Shown: positions 1-10,059 of the stretch, in pieces
Numbering within the stretch: the stretch's first letter is position 1
Layout: each line of letters opens with the position of its first letter
Source: Orthosia cruda
Lineage: Eukaryota; Arthropoda; Insecta; Lepidoptera; Noctuidae
Reading direction: 5' to 3'
Length of the DNA: 64,000 bases
NCBI GenBank assembly: GCA_964057195.1
Contig: OZ059839.1
Location: 3,348,001 to 3,412,000 of the forward strand
Notes under the pieces: model-generated
The model's input: the letters and a program-made list of their open reading frames with translations, nothing else
What the model was told of the DNA's origin: nothing
Database searches by the model: none
Made by a program: the position numbers and the translations under genes

Positions 1-533
1 TAGATGAGATCTAAGAGGTCACAGTCTCTTTTAAAGTCCAGACATAATCTTGCTCAGATCGTGTGAAGACCATGTAGATTGGTGTCTGAAATGGTCTTTT
101 GAGGAAAGAACCAGACAGATTAAGTCGACCTGTCCAGTCAGTGCACGCATTTGTCGGTAACCGTGCGGAGCTGTACGATTCGACGAACAATACCAAAGAA
201 AGAACATTTGGGTACGCCGCATGAATTACTCAAACTGCCAGATCATGATTAAGAAAAAATAAAATAAAATATCAAATAAAGGAATGATCCACATAGTCTT
301 CACATTGATAATAATTAAAATAATATAATAATTTAAAAAGTAAATAATCTTAAACTAACTAAAAATATAAATTGGAGCAGGTCAATCCCAAGCCTTTTTT
401 GTGCTCAACGTATTTTTTTTGACGGTATAAAACGCTTTCTGGCACAACTTACGTTTTATGTTTAAATAGGATTTATTCCGGTCGGATACCCCGTATTTGA
501 TACACTGGGGGGTCCGTTTTTTTGATAACAAAT
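1..533. other. No recognised feature
   Basis: AT-rich intergenic sequence. I see short open frames only, on the minus strand near the left edge, with no recognisable motif. A sequence entering from the left of the window cannot be excluded. Confidence 0.5.
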
Positions 534-534
534 A

Positions 535-725
535 CTAGCATAATACGAATATAAGCATAATCAGGTTCCCACTGCTGGGACACAGCCCTCCAATTTGGGG
601 TGAAGGAGTCTTCCAACCCGGACTGGATCATTGCCCGACCTTGTGCGGGTTGCTATCAGAAAGTTTTCGAATGCTTGGTGCCTGTTTCCTCAGGATATTT
701 CCTTTCATCATTTTAAGAGCAAGCG
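535..725 (-). repeat. core-SINE copy, diverged
   Basis: Matches the copies at 20757-20945 (same strand) and 5575-5672 (opposite strand). On the minus strand the order is a block equivalent to GGTGAAGGAAAACATCGTGA (decayed here), a middle part with a GGGCCC-like segment, and the CTGCTGGGACACAG motif. The best copy ends in a GATGAT tail, which suggests a non-LTR-type retroelement. The family is familiar from lepidopteran DNA, but I cannot name it with certainty. Confidence 0.6.
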
Positions 726-1440
726 AGATCAAAAACCAGAATTACTGATTTGATTTTAAAGCTGCTTAGGATATGTATTATGTTAAAACAATAAGATTCC
801 CGCAGACGAAATCGCGGGCATAATCTAGTACATAGTAATAAACCAAAGTACTTTCTTCTAGTACAAGTAGGTCAAATTCAACCCACTACGCCAATCGGCT
901 TCATGTATTTTAAGTTATACGAGTAATTTTCGCTATACGTGATTGTGTAAATCTTTTTAGAAAATAAATGTCCAAAACTGTAAATTATATCATATTGCGC
1001 ATATGTGAACGTACTTCCAATCTCGCTTAATATATATCGCTTATCGGTGTGATATAAATCAAATCACGCCGACCCATCAAGAAGATCGCTTAGTAATCCT
1101 AGGCGAAGCAATTTTACATTTTTAATCATCATGAAAGGTCGTAAAAGAACTGTACCGCTCAATCAAACTCATTTAAATCCTTTGTATAACAAGCAGAGTC
1201 AAATTAAAAGTTATATTTTTGGAACAAGTTAAATAAATGTAGTTTATACAGCAATTAACGTCTTAACGGGTTTTTTTTTAATCTGAGCTTTATGTACTTA
1301 AGTGAAAGCCACATTTAAAGTGGGGCATGGAGTAAAAATTTATGCGAAGTGATTAAGGGAATGTAGGTATAAGTAATCTGCTCTGTTTTTGGCACAAGAC
1401 TGGCTGACTTTGAGAACGCATCAAAAACATAACATGTAAA
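726..1440. other. No recognised feature
   Basis: AT-rich sequence without a convincing open frame or a match to any repeat family seen elsewhere in the window. Confidence 0.5.
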
Positions 1441-1441
1441 T

Positions 1442-2005
1442 AAAACCGGCCAAGTGCGAATCAGACTCGCGCACGAAAGGTTCCGTACTTGGTAAATTGC
1501 GGTGTAGGAATTATGACGTATTAAAAAAGTCTACTTACTAGATCTCGTTCAAAACAATTTTCGGTGGAAGTATACATGGTAATGTACATCATATATTTTT
1601 TTTGGTTTTAACATTCTCTTATTTTAGAAGTTATATGGGGGGGGGGCACATTTTACCACTTTGGAAGTGTCTCTCGCGCAAACTATTCAGTTTAGAAAAA
1701 AATGATGTTAGAAACCTCAATATAATTTTTGAAGACTATACATAGATATCTCACACGTATGGATTTGATGAAAAAAATATTTGAGTTTCAGTTCTAAGTA
1801 TGGGGAACCCCCAATGTGTATTGTTTTTTTTCTATGTTTGTTTTTAAATCATAATGCCGTTCACAGAATACATCTACTTAGCAAGTTTCAACAGCATAGT
1901 TCTTATAGTATCGGCAAAAAGTGGCTGCGACATACGGACAGACAGACAGACTTGACGAATCCATAAGGGTTCCGTTTTTTGCCATTTGGCTACGGAACCT
2001 TAAAA
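1442..2005 (+). repeat. CCGGCCAAG repeat, full-length copy with long interior
   Basis: Begins with ACCGGCCAAGTGCGA and the near-palindrome around GCGAATCAGACTCGCGC, and ends with GGCTACGGAACCTTAAAAA. Just before the end, a GACAGACAGACAG run and a short hairpin (GGGTTCCGT ... ACGGAACC) are visible. The interior differs from the copies at 19410 and 34165, so this is a third body type between the same ends. Lengths in the window vary from about 295 to 565 bp. No coding capacity, so it is non-autonomous; class not assigned. Confidence 0.75.
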
Positions 2006-2099
2006 ACACAAGTCTCGCAAAGCAGTTCTTCTTCTGAAAAAAGTGAATTTTAATGTAAAACCAAGTCAAATAATTCATTCAGTTTATACCTTCATAATG

Positions 2100-2262
2100 T
2101 AACAAACAAACAAATTAATCGAATTGGTTTTATTTATGGGGTTGATATACTTGTCGTCTAATGTAAAACATTCGATTTATTCCGTTCTAATACCAACAAC
2201 TAATACCAATGGTATTTGTTTCAGCTCATATTTATTTTCTATTCTTATTTCATAAATCTATG
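2100..2262 (+). repeat. Dispersed repeat, pair with 42780-42900
   Basis: Shares ATTCCGTTCTAATACC-like sequence and GGTATTTGTTTCA followed by CATATTTATTTTCTATT with 42780-42900; a weaker, inverted relative lies at 43615-43705. A small palindrome AATACCAATGGTATT sits in the middle. Probably a short inverted-repeat element; ends not defined. Confidence 0.45.
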
Positions 2263-2506
2263 AGAAATGGAATGCAACGTGGGGGAGAAAGAAGGAATGA
2301 CAGTGAGCAAAAGGAAGGAGTAAGAAAATATCAGTGGAGTGATGGTTGGAGTTTGAGAGCTTAGACGAGAGGATGATCAAAATTAATTTATGAAGACTTT
2401 TAATGTATAGTGTTGGAAAATACTTCCATTAGTAAACTGTTACTTGCCCCACGAGTTCCACATTTCTACATTTATGTTGTCAAGGGTGTTTTCGTTGTTT
2501 TTTTTT

Positions 2507-2870
2507 GAGGAGCTTGTGGCTAAATAATATAGCCGCACGGGACGATCATCAAGGTTAAGCAACGCTTGACGAGGTCGGTCCGTGGATGGATGACCAATTC
2601 AACATACCGAGTTTCCTGCTTGCCTCGGAAAGCTTGTTAAGCTGTTGGTCCCGGCTGTCATTTAAAGATCTTTGACAGTCGTTACGGATAGTCAGAAGCT
2701 TGAGATCTGACACCAGTCTTGCCAAGGGGTACCGCGTTACCAGTTACTGAGTGGTGGAGGTCAGATAGGCAGTCGCTCCATGTAAAATACTGGTACTCAA
2801 CTGAATCCGGTAAGACTGGAAGCCGGTGCATATAGTTGGGAAAAGGCTAGGCAGATAGATGATGATGATG
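2507..2870 (+). repeat. 5S-SINE, essentially full length
   Basis: Starts GAGGAGCTTGTGGCTAAATA. Positions 2540-2595 (CATCAAGGTTAAGCAACG, then GTGGATGGATGACC) align with the internal promoter region of animal 5S rRNA (AAGTTAAGCAACG ... TGGATGGGTGACC). The body contains CTGTCATTTAAAGATCTTTG, and the tail contains GTTGGGAAAAGGCTAGGCAG followed by a GAT run at 2858-2870. A 5S-type pol III promoter head, an unrelated body and a simple tail match the SINE3 design known from zebrafish and some mammals. No target duplication found for this copy. Confidence 0.85.
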
Positions 2871-3639
2871 GCAACTGAGTCGAATGGTGATCCCTCAAAC
2901 CGTTTGAACACAGTCACAGTATAGAAAGTCACTTGTCTAGCGCTTCTTAAGTCTAAATTGAAGTGCGTCTTTACGTGAAACGTAAAAGATCGTTCACATG
3001 ATTGTTTAGGAATTATTTAATAAAGTGTTCCGGATTTAACAAGTACCGGTTTAGGACAGAGTCGTTTCAAGATGACATTGCTGTAATTCGACCTCTTTGT
3101 AGGTATGACAAACCCGGATCGGAATGATACCTTATTTACGTACGATAATAAGCTAGGCACACATCCGTATTCAGTGAACTACAGCTTATTACAGCTAGTG
3201 CCTGGTTGATAGTATAGCAATGCTTTACTTTTATTATTTTCTTCTCTTTTTGTTTAAGAAATTCACTCGCACACTGTTCCGTTGTTGTTGAATTAGGTAA
3301 TTTACCTATTCGCAATGTTTGTAAGTATGTGAGAACCATGTTCCTATTTATCAAATGAATGAATTTAACTGTTAGTGCTTGTAATCTGCTTGTAATACTT
3401 TATATCTATACGTAGTATTAGTCTGGGTGCATTGTCCTCACGTATATTAATTTATGTATATATGTAAATGTTGTAAAACACATTTCGTTAAAGAGCAGGT
3501 CTAGAGATTCTTGTCCGTTCTTCTCCATAACAAGCTTCTTTTCCGTATGGACGGTAGCATCAATTATTATTAACTTTAAATTTATATTTTTGAAGTTCAA
3601 AAATGGCTTAGTTGAAATAAAGAATTTTTGTATTTGTCT

Positions 3640-3742
3640 TGTATGGCAATAGGTTCACCCCTATTACAATAATTGACGAAATGTGGGTGTATCATACACC
3701 TCTGCTGGTTACCACGCAATCGAGGTCCTATTTATTCATTAA
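3640..3742 (+). repeat. Probable retroelement 3' UTR fragment
   Basis: The stretch with TATGGCAATAGGTTCACCCC, a GTGGGTGTATCATACACCTC motif and a short palindrome GTATCATAC resembles 3' UTRs of LINE-like repeats I recall from Lepidoptera. No second copy in this window. It directly follows the truncated end of the Harbinger fragment on the minus strand. Confidence 0.3.
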
Positions 3743-3756
3743 CATAATTGTGTCAA

Positions 3757-3945
3757 CTAAATGCAATCTTTTTGTAAAGTACTAAGTATTATAGTAAGAC
3801 TGGAAAAACTTTCTGGATCGATTATTAATTCTTTAGCTATTTCGAAATTTCCAAAATTATAAGGATGTGTCCAGTACCGTGTTTTGCTCCTATTTCTTTG
3901 TTGCAATTGCCACATCAATAAGACATCTTCATCGGAAGACGACAT
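3757..3945 (-). pseudogene. Harbinger (PIF) transposase, N-terminal fragment
   Basis: The minus strand encodes a peptide starting MSSSDEDVLLMWQLQQRNRS and followed by RYWTHPYNF and ELIIDPESF. This fits the start of HARBI1-like nucleases: an acidic start, a basic region, a YW.HP motif, then DP..F. Full-length proteins are about 350 residues; only about 62 remain, and the DDE catalytic domain is absent. The same frame stays open upstream to 4146 (129 codons) without family resemblance, probably former 5' UTR. It is a dead fragment; recognition rests on the short motif. Confidence 0.55.
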
Positions 3946-4146
3946 AAGCACTAATTGCGTTATATGTGTGCCCATTTTCGCCGCAAATGCTTCAAGATGT
4001 AAATGTTGGTAAGCAAATAGTGTACAGCGTCTGCTATTTGCTTGCTGCTCTGGTGTGCGGCCTGGCTTAGTAAGATAACCCATGGTGGTTTGGCATGAGT
4101 GCTTACGCGTACCCGTGTTCCTGCCATAAGTGGCACAGGTGGACAC

Positions 4147-4636
4147 CGTGGAGTTTAAATAGGTCAGAGTCCCACATAACTACACTATCTCCCCGTGGTA
4201 GCGCAGTATGCATGAGAAATTATACGGGCAAAAATAAAAATAAAACGGGGTGTAAGATAGGCCTTATAGGTGTAAATAACGAAGAGGTACCTGTAAATTG
4301 GCGGCGGCCCAAGCTAGCAGAAAATACATACCTACTAACATTAGTCCAAGTCTACGACCGTGATAATCATTTTGTAGTTCAGACAGGACATTGACCCCGG
4401 AAGTGACGTCACATGATGTAGGTAATTAAAAGCAGTCACATTCCTAACAACGTCTTCCTGATTAAGTACCGATTAACTCAAGGCCGGGCGTCATCGATGC
4501 CTAAGGTACAGAGGCCCTAGACTGGTGTCATTATATTTAAAACATCGACAAGACGTTTGTTAAAATGTAAAAAATACATATGATGTGATTTGGCGAGCAA
4601 TCCCTTGCATTTTAGCAGTGTTTTCGCTTTTAAAAC
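4147..4636. other. No recognised feature
   Basis: An open frame of 99 codons (4095-4394, plus) overlaps the start of this stretch but shows no motif and has no repeat partner. Possibly the 5' flank of the Harbinger copy. Confidence 0.4.
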
Positions 4637-5215
4637 GACTTCCCAAAAAGGAATTCACAATTCGGATGTTCGGGCATAACTTCGTGATATATAAACGGAC
4701 TTACATTTTTTTTTGTTCGAAAGCAGTTTATGCCGAAATGGTCCTATTTAAATTTGGTAAAGATCTGATGAAGACCTTCGGAGATATAAAACAGAACTCT
4801 TCAATAAATGTCGGCAAATCTCTCGGGATTACTGCAATCGCATGTCTGTTTATTGCTTAAACCATTTCATAACATAATATCACGCCAGTATTCTCTAAAC
4901 GGGTACGCAGATGTGTACAGTAATACAGTTCACCCACTCTAATTCCACCGGTTACGTTCAAGTCACATGTTATTCAGGTAATCTATTCTGGCATCACTGT
5001 GGGCATTATAGGTACCTTACTAGATAAATCGTCCATTATGTACCATTAAAAAGTGGAAAGCAAAAACTTTTTTAACTAAAAAATACAACCGACTACAAGG
5101 CGGTGTCAAAAAACGAAGAAACGAAAACAGGAACACCGACTTCCGAAATTGAAGTTAATTTTCACTTTGTAGTGTTTTTATTTGGAAGTCGGTTGTATTT
5201 TTTTTAATTTTTTTT
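4637..5215 (+). repeat. GACTTCC repeat, long version
   Basis: Opens with CGACTTCCCAAAAAGG and closes near TTTGGAAGTCGGTTG at about 5200. The interior (GAAGATCTGATGAAG equivalents, a GGCAAATCTCTCG motif, CATGTCTGTTTATTG, AATCTATTCTGGC) is found inverted at 26755-27290. The frame open at 4585-4860 lies within this repeat and should not be read as a gene. Several copies in the window end at TTAA, which hints at a TTAA-targeting (piggyBac-like) non-autonomous element, but this is inference. Confidence 0.7.
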
Positions 5216-5429
5216 TTGGATGACTTTTTGTCTAGGGCCTCTAGTCGATTCTAACTTTATGGCGCCTGTAACGTGCACTTTCTCTCTGCGCATTACTCAC
5301 CCTTGACCTTCGTGTCATATTTGCTACTGCGCAAACTCGTGAAGTCTTTCGAGCCGCTATTAAGTTTGAATGCAAGCGTACTCTCTCGATCTAAAGAAAC
5401 TCTAAGGAGCTATAGACAAATAGAGGTCC

Positions 5430-5565
5430 TTTCAAAGAAAGCATGACGATATCGATTAGAAATATGTTAAAAATTATGGGAATGCCAAGCGCTATCAAAA
5501 AGTCTGGAAAGCAATCCCTTACATTTTGAAATTTCGACCATCGTCATCGCTGAAATCGAATGAAA
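5430..5565 (+). repeat. 158-unit, single dispersed copy
   Basis: Contains GGGAATGCCAAGCGCTATCA, ACATTTTGAAATTTCGACCA and CATCGCTGA, matching the tandem monomers at 10089-11212 at lower identity. A fragment of the unit start (GTCTAGGGCCTCTAGTC) lies at about 5230. Confidence 0.6.
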
Positions 5566-5574
5566 CTTGAAGCC

Positions 5575-5672
5575 ACGTGTCATCCACCAACCTGCACTGG
5601 GCCCGCGTGTTGGATTACAGCCCACTCCCTCTCACAGAGGAGGCCTGTTTCCCAGCAGTGACGAGAAACATA
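5575..5672 (+). repeat. core-SINE fragment
   Basis: Carries GGGCCCGCGTGTTGGATTAC and CAGAGGAGGCCTGTTTCCCA, the 3' half of the family at 20757-20945, in opposite orientation. The 5' part with the shared core block is missing. Confidence 0.6.
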
Positions 5673-5734
5673 ACTAAGTATATAAAACTATAATTTCTAG
5701 AAACAATATCAATGATTCGACTCGCCATTCACAA

Positions 5735-6267
5735 CAGCATTCTGTTGCCTACACTTATGTATGGAAGTGAAGGTTAGGTATGGCAAAAGAGACATGAAAG
5801 TAGGATTAATTTCTATATAGAAATGCGCTCCTTGCGAAGTATGTGTGTGTGTAAGTGTGTGTGTGTGTGTGTGTGTGTGTACTTTAAGTGATAGATTGAG
5901 GAATGAGGTAATAAGACAACGTTGTGGTTTAAAAGAAGATGTAGTGACCAAAATTTAAAAGAGTATGTTAAGATGGTTTGGCCATGTTGAGAGGATGAAT
6001 AAAAAGCGACTAACGAAAGGTATTTACAAGGCCGACGTGAATGGAAACGCCGGGAGGGGACGCCCTAGAAAGACATACATAGACCTTATAGGTGATGTTC
6101 TTCAGAAAGGCCAGGTGCGCAGTACTCATAACCAGCGTGTTTGTATGACTAGATGTATAAATGTGAGTGAAGCAAAAGAAGTATTTAAGGATCGTAGCAG
6201 GTCGCGTTCGGTAGTTTCAGCCTACCCCCATGGGAAAAGTCGTGAGATTATGTATGTATGTATGTAA
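5735..6267 (+). pseudogene. RTE-like LINE ORF2, C-terminal end, broken
   Basis: Reads through several frames as LPTLMYGSE, then EMRSLRSMCG, then RLRNEV..QRCGLKEDVVTK, then a clean 100-codon frame (5965-6267) starting MLRWFGHVERMNKKRLTKGI and ending near SVVSAYPHGKSREI. This is the typical C-terminus of RTE-type endonuclease-reverse transcriptases in Lepidoptera (LRWFGHVERM, GRGRPRKTYID motifs). The reverse transcriptase domain is absent, so it is a 5'-truncated dead copy. A GT microsatellite has expanded in the middle. The tail is a GTAT run at about 6250. Confidence 0.8.
5841..5880 (+). repeat. GT microsatellite inside a LINE
   Basis: A run of about 19 GT units with one AA interruption. It starts at the codons for MCG in the surrounding LINE, where the family normally reads MCGV before SLRDR, so it grew from a short GT seed in former coding sequence. 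Confidence 0.9.
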
Positions 6268-6317
6268 TATCAATGATATTTTATGTAAATACACTTCCCT
6301 TGTTAGGTATTTTTCCT

Positions 6318-6752
6318 ACCGCCGGCGACGAAGTGATTAGCTTTCGACTATTTTCTCGCTGAAGAAACGAACAAACGATACAGGATCCCGTTTCAATAAA
6401 AGAGACATATAGTAATAGGTAGTTGATCGCTGGCTGTTCACACTGCCGGCGTACTCTCTCACCATAAATTTGTCGCAGCGACAATAGCTAACAAAATTCT
6501 CGCTCAGCGATGCTCGCTTGCTCGCTGGCGGTTAAACTCAGGCCGTGAGACCAACCAGCGCTCATTTCTACCTACAGTGCGCCCGCAACGAGCAAGCGGT
6601 GCGAGTTATCACCCGTCGTACAAGAACACTCGCTTATAGTCGAGCGACAAAACTATCGGAACTACACACCTCGCTGCTCGCCAACTCGTTTTTAGTTTCT
6701 AGCTTTACTCGCTACTCGCTGATCATCGGCGGTGGTACAAGTGCCTTAAGTA
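6318..6752. mobile_element. Candidate inverted-repeat element
   Basis: Left CTACCGCCGGCGACGA and right (inverse) ACCACCGCCGATGATCA are similar over about 16 bases. The interior is rich in TCGCTG/GCTCGC words, unlike its surroundings. No target duplication could be defined and the open frame at 6545-6760 shows no motif. Weak call. Confidence 0.3.
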
Positions 6753-6964
6753 TTAAGTAACTATTTATTTTGAGATTATATAAAATTATTGCTAGTTTTA
6801 TCGTATGTCAATATTTTAACTGAAAGTACCACAATCACAAAGTTATATATAAGTATTTTATCTGCTTTATATTTGCACTAAAGAGCTGTACCGATAATTA
6901 TATATATTCTTTGCATGTTGCTCGCATATTTAACATAGTTCGGATCTTAACTTTAACATAATCG

Positions 6965-7365
6965 GAGTACAAGCCGTACGGCGATGCACCATGCGTACAT
7001 GGTAACGTTAAATTACCTTAACGTTTTGGTAATACTTTCATCGTGTTTACAGCTAAGGAGTGTAATTCCCTACTGGAGTCTGTGTTTCCCGATAGCTACA
7101 CCCTAGGGTTCTTTAAGTCGGTAGTGAGTAGGTTATAGCTCTCGCCAAACTTCTTGCCACCCTGAAGTTGGCTTTCCGATGCGCAAGGCACGGATTGGTG
7201 CCGTTTTTATATGAGTTTTACTACTGCGCAGCCATTGTAGCCAACTTCAGGGCGGCCACGATGTTTGACGAGAACTATACTTCTAGGCAAGCGTGCTTTG
7301 CCGTCGACCACATCATCACTTACCATCAGGTATGATAGTGACCAAGCGCAAGCCCTAAAAATTAC
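6965..7365 (+). pseudogene. Jockey/CR1-like LINE 3' end, split by a small element
   Basis: Remnant of the ORF2 C-terminus (a version of KEWNSLPESVFPDSY at 7052-7100) followed by the tail TTCTAGGCAAGCGTGC ... CACATCATCACTTACCATCA ... GTGACCAAGCGCAAGCC. The same 3' end recurs at 28340, 36421 (inverted), 45485, 54650 and, as short pieces, at 11725, 18475 and 21380. A 142-bp element (7136-7277) interrupts it between GGTTA and CTTCTAGG. Confidence 0.75.
7136..7277. mobile_element. MITE with TA target duplication, nested in LINE
   Basis: Ends TAGCTCTCGCCAAAC and (inverted) TAGTTCTCGTCAAAC; the inverted repeats run about 38 bases, to CCCTGAAGTTGGCT. The LINE reads GGTTACTTCTAGG in other copies; here GGTTA and TACTTCTAGG flank the element, so TA at 7134-7135 and 7278-7279 is the duplicated target. 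TA duplication suggests a Tc1/mariner-type source. No coding capacity. Confidence 0.8.
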
Positions 7366-7379
7366 TTATTGAAATTTCC

Positions 7380-8759
7380 CTCCTATACTGACAGTTGGGT
7401 AAAAGTGATCGAAACATTCTCTTTGAAACGTGGTTCTAAGGTGGCGTGATATTTTTTGACAGTAGTACTTAAAAATCCACCAGTACCGCCCCGACTTCGT
7501 ACGGTACAAATTATACACAAAGACCTTCCTCGTTTATCGTTATTTATATTAGTGAAAACCTTATCAAAATCCGTGGCGTGGTGGAGAAGAAGTTAAAGCA
7601 GAAATAGAAATGACGTCGACAATCACGGAAAGTGAATGAGATATGTTATTTAGGTATCATTATTTCATTAAAAATCAGGTTAAACATCGAGAAATTAACA
7701 CGCATTCTGGTAAAAGTACATTCTTATCCAGTTAAAAAGAATATCATGAAACGATATAGATTATTCACACATTCGCAACCATAACTAAACTAATTAAAAA
7801 ATGGAGGTACTCACCCAATCCACGAATGATGAAATAACACGAAACACAGTACGATTAATGATTATTATAACACAACCACAGAACTACTTTATAGCAAAAT
7901 ATAAGAAATACTGTATTCTATAACCATTTAACATCTTTGAAAAGATTTAATTTAAAAAAAAGAAGAAAACGCGAATGTTCAAATCAAGAACACAGACCGA
8001 ACGTGACGGAAAAAAATTAATAAAAAATATATGTGCACAGATAAAAAAAATCACATGTGACGTTTCCAATCACAAAATAGTGCTGTCCAACACCGAAAAG
8101 TTTAATCGAATATATCGATACGTGTTTTTCGTTCGAGTACAAAGTACGGAGTGAGGAACTAGTGTTGCGCCGGCGACTTATCAGTGACTTAGGCTGTAAT
8201 ATCAACATTGTCAGTAAAAGATTGCGCAGTTGTAAAGTTATATCGATTTTCGATGATTACGCATAACTGGAAATCGGGTGGCAACGTGGGAATCGGTTGA
8301 TATGACATAGGTACTATGTATGTTTAGGTTTTATTATTATTTTATAATTATTTTTATGGGTGTGAATAATATAATCAAGATGGAAGAAGAAAGCGTGTTG
8401 CGCCAATCCCAAGTAACATGGGACAAAGGCAGGCGATGTTGATTATAATTATTACTACTATTTAATAAACATATAATTAGTTCATTTAACTGTTCTATAG
8501 CCGTACCTAAGTGTATATTCAAGGTTATATATAATAAAAAATAATTACCTACCTGCTTATCTTTTTATAAGCAGTCAGGAAATACCAGAATGTTGATATT
8601 TGAAAATGGAATGATAAACGTATCTCAGCTAATCCCTATCCTATCTAAAAAGGTTTGAAAGGGACAAAAGAAAAATGTAATTGAAAAAAAATAGTGTTTT
8701 ATTATTTTGGTCAGATCTGTTTCTATATATCCCAAAAGTTGATAATACCTACACAATTA
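7380..8759. other. No recognised feature
   Basis: Long AT-rich stretch with no convincing frame, no match to the repeat families of this window, and no visible long inverted repeat. Short minus-strand frames at 8017-8208 and 8337-8522 have no motif. If a host regulatory element or exon exists in the left third of the window, this is one of the few places free of repeats. Confidence 0.45.
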
Positions 8760-8955
8760 CCTGACCTTTACAACCCAGTAACTGGGAAAGCCCTTGGTAA
8801 TACTGGTGTCAAATTTGCCGGCTTCTGTCTACCCGTAACGACTGTCAAAGATCTTCAAATTATAGCCGGGATCATCAGGTTCACGTGCTTTCTGAGGCAC
8901 GAAGGAATCCGAAAACATAAGATGTTGCTCATTCACGGACCGACCTCGAGCCGCA
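8760..8955 (-). repeat. 5S-SINE, partial
   Basis: Inverted relative to the copy at 2507. It contains CCGTAACGACTGTCAAAGAT and the adjoining GCACG motif, and stops in the 5S-like head at GGACCGACCTCG, so the first about 60 bases and the last about 60 bases of the element are missing. Confidence 0.75.
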
Positions 8956-9126
8956 GATACCCCTCAGTAATTGATTTTAAAAAGAGAATCACGTCTAAAC
9001 GGCTAGTCGTAATTGTTAAGAATTAAAAAAATGCCATATGAGACTATTTTCTCTATAATTTGATCTAAGAAAATTTTGAGTTTCATTTATATAACATAGT
9101 GTAATTAATTTGTAAAGTTATGCCTA

Positions 9127-9311
9127 AGGCCGAGTTTCTCACCTCTAAACTATCGCAGAATTAACAAAAGAAGAAGTGACAAATTTTCAAGCACGCGTTA
9201 TCTGCTGTGATTGGTTTAATGAATTTTCAACAGGCAATCAAAGCAGATAACGCATGCTTGACAATTTGTCACACTAATTCTGTGATAATTTAGAGGTGAG
9301 AAGCTCGGCCT
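9127..9311. mobile_element. Foldback MITE with TA target duplication
   Basis: Left AGGCCGAGTTTCTCACCTCT and the inverse of the right end AGGCCGAGCTTCTCACCTCT agree, and the match continues to AGAATT with three mismatches in 36 bases; most of the interior (GACAAATT, GCGTTATCTGCT) is also inverted. TA at 9125-9126 and 9312-9313 is the likely target duplication. Non-coding, mariner-like by target site only. Confidence 0.8.
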
Positions 9312-9314
9312 TAC

Positions 9315-10058
9315 ACGGACAAAAACACGACAATCGCACCAAAACTGCCGGGCGTATTTTAATGATACTGTCACCATCTCAAAGACAATTTAATTATCTA
9401 CATTTTGATTTAAAGTTTTTTTTTAAGTCCTACAATAATAAGGTAAGTACAAAAATCTACTGAATTTTGGGTCTCGCGGGTGTTGTCTCAAGGTCGTTGG
9501 CGACTGTCGTCGCCTTTACCTCAAAAATCTAACCGTGCAGCTGTTATTATTAATTTACGATATATTTCTATAAATTCCTGTATGTTTTTCTATGTTCCTG
9601 AGAATTCGATGCCCGACCTATCCCAATCTCATTTCTATTGAACCCTTTGCTTTCATAATCAACAATATTAAATTAATTAGGTCACACGCCATTTCTAAGT
9701 AAAACACACCATACTGTTGCTTGTACGGTATTTAATTAACAACTGTAGGTATGTTTCAAATATATTGTATATCGTTGTGGCCTGATTTAAGTTCTAAGAA
9801 TTTTGCAGCACGCCCTGTGTAAGCAAATTGTTTAATTCTGAAGGCTCCTTCAGAAGTTTCAATTTGAACTAGTATTCTAAAGATGTAAAGTTGTTTATAT
9901 GTTTTTGTAATCTCTGGAAGTACCGAGAACCGAAGGGTCTAGACAAGTGATGTTTTATCAACGAAAACACCATAGCTTTGCTTCATCCGGTGTAATTACA
10001 GACACAATAGAAACCTTATAAGGCCTCGCGCCGGCTGAGGGGAGATACTTTGTTTATA
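9315..10058. other. No recognised feature
   Basis: AT-rich spacer before the tandem array; nothing recognised. Confidence 0.45.
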
Positions 10059-10059
10059 G

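Noticed and set aside
2530..2640. A true 5S rRNA gene
   Set aside because: Only the central promoter region resembles 5S rRNA; the 5' and 3' stem sequences and the terminator T run are missing and the sequence continues into a SINE body.
4585..4860. A 91-codon plus frame as a small gene
   Set aside because: It lies inside the long GACTTCC repeat; the inverted copy at 26755-27290 does not keep the frame.
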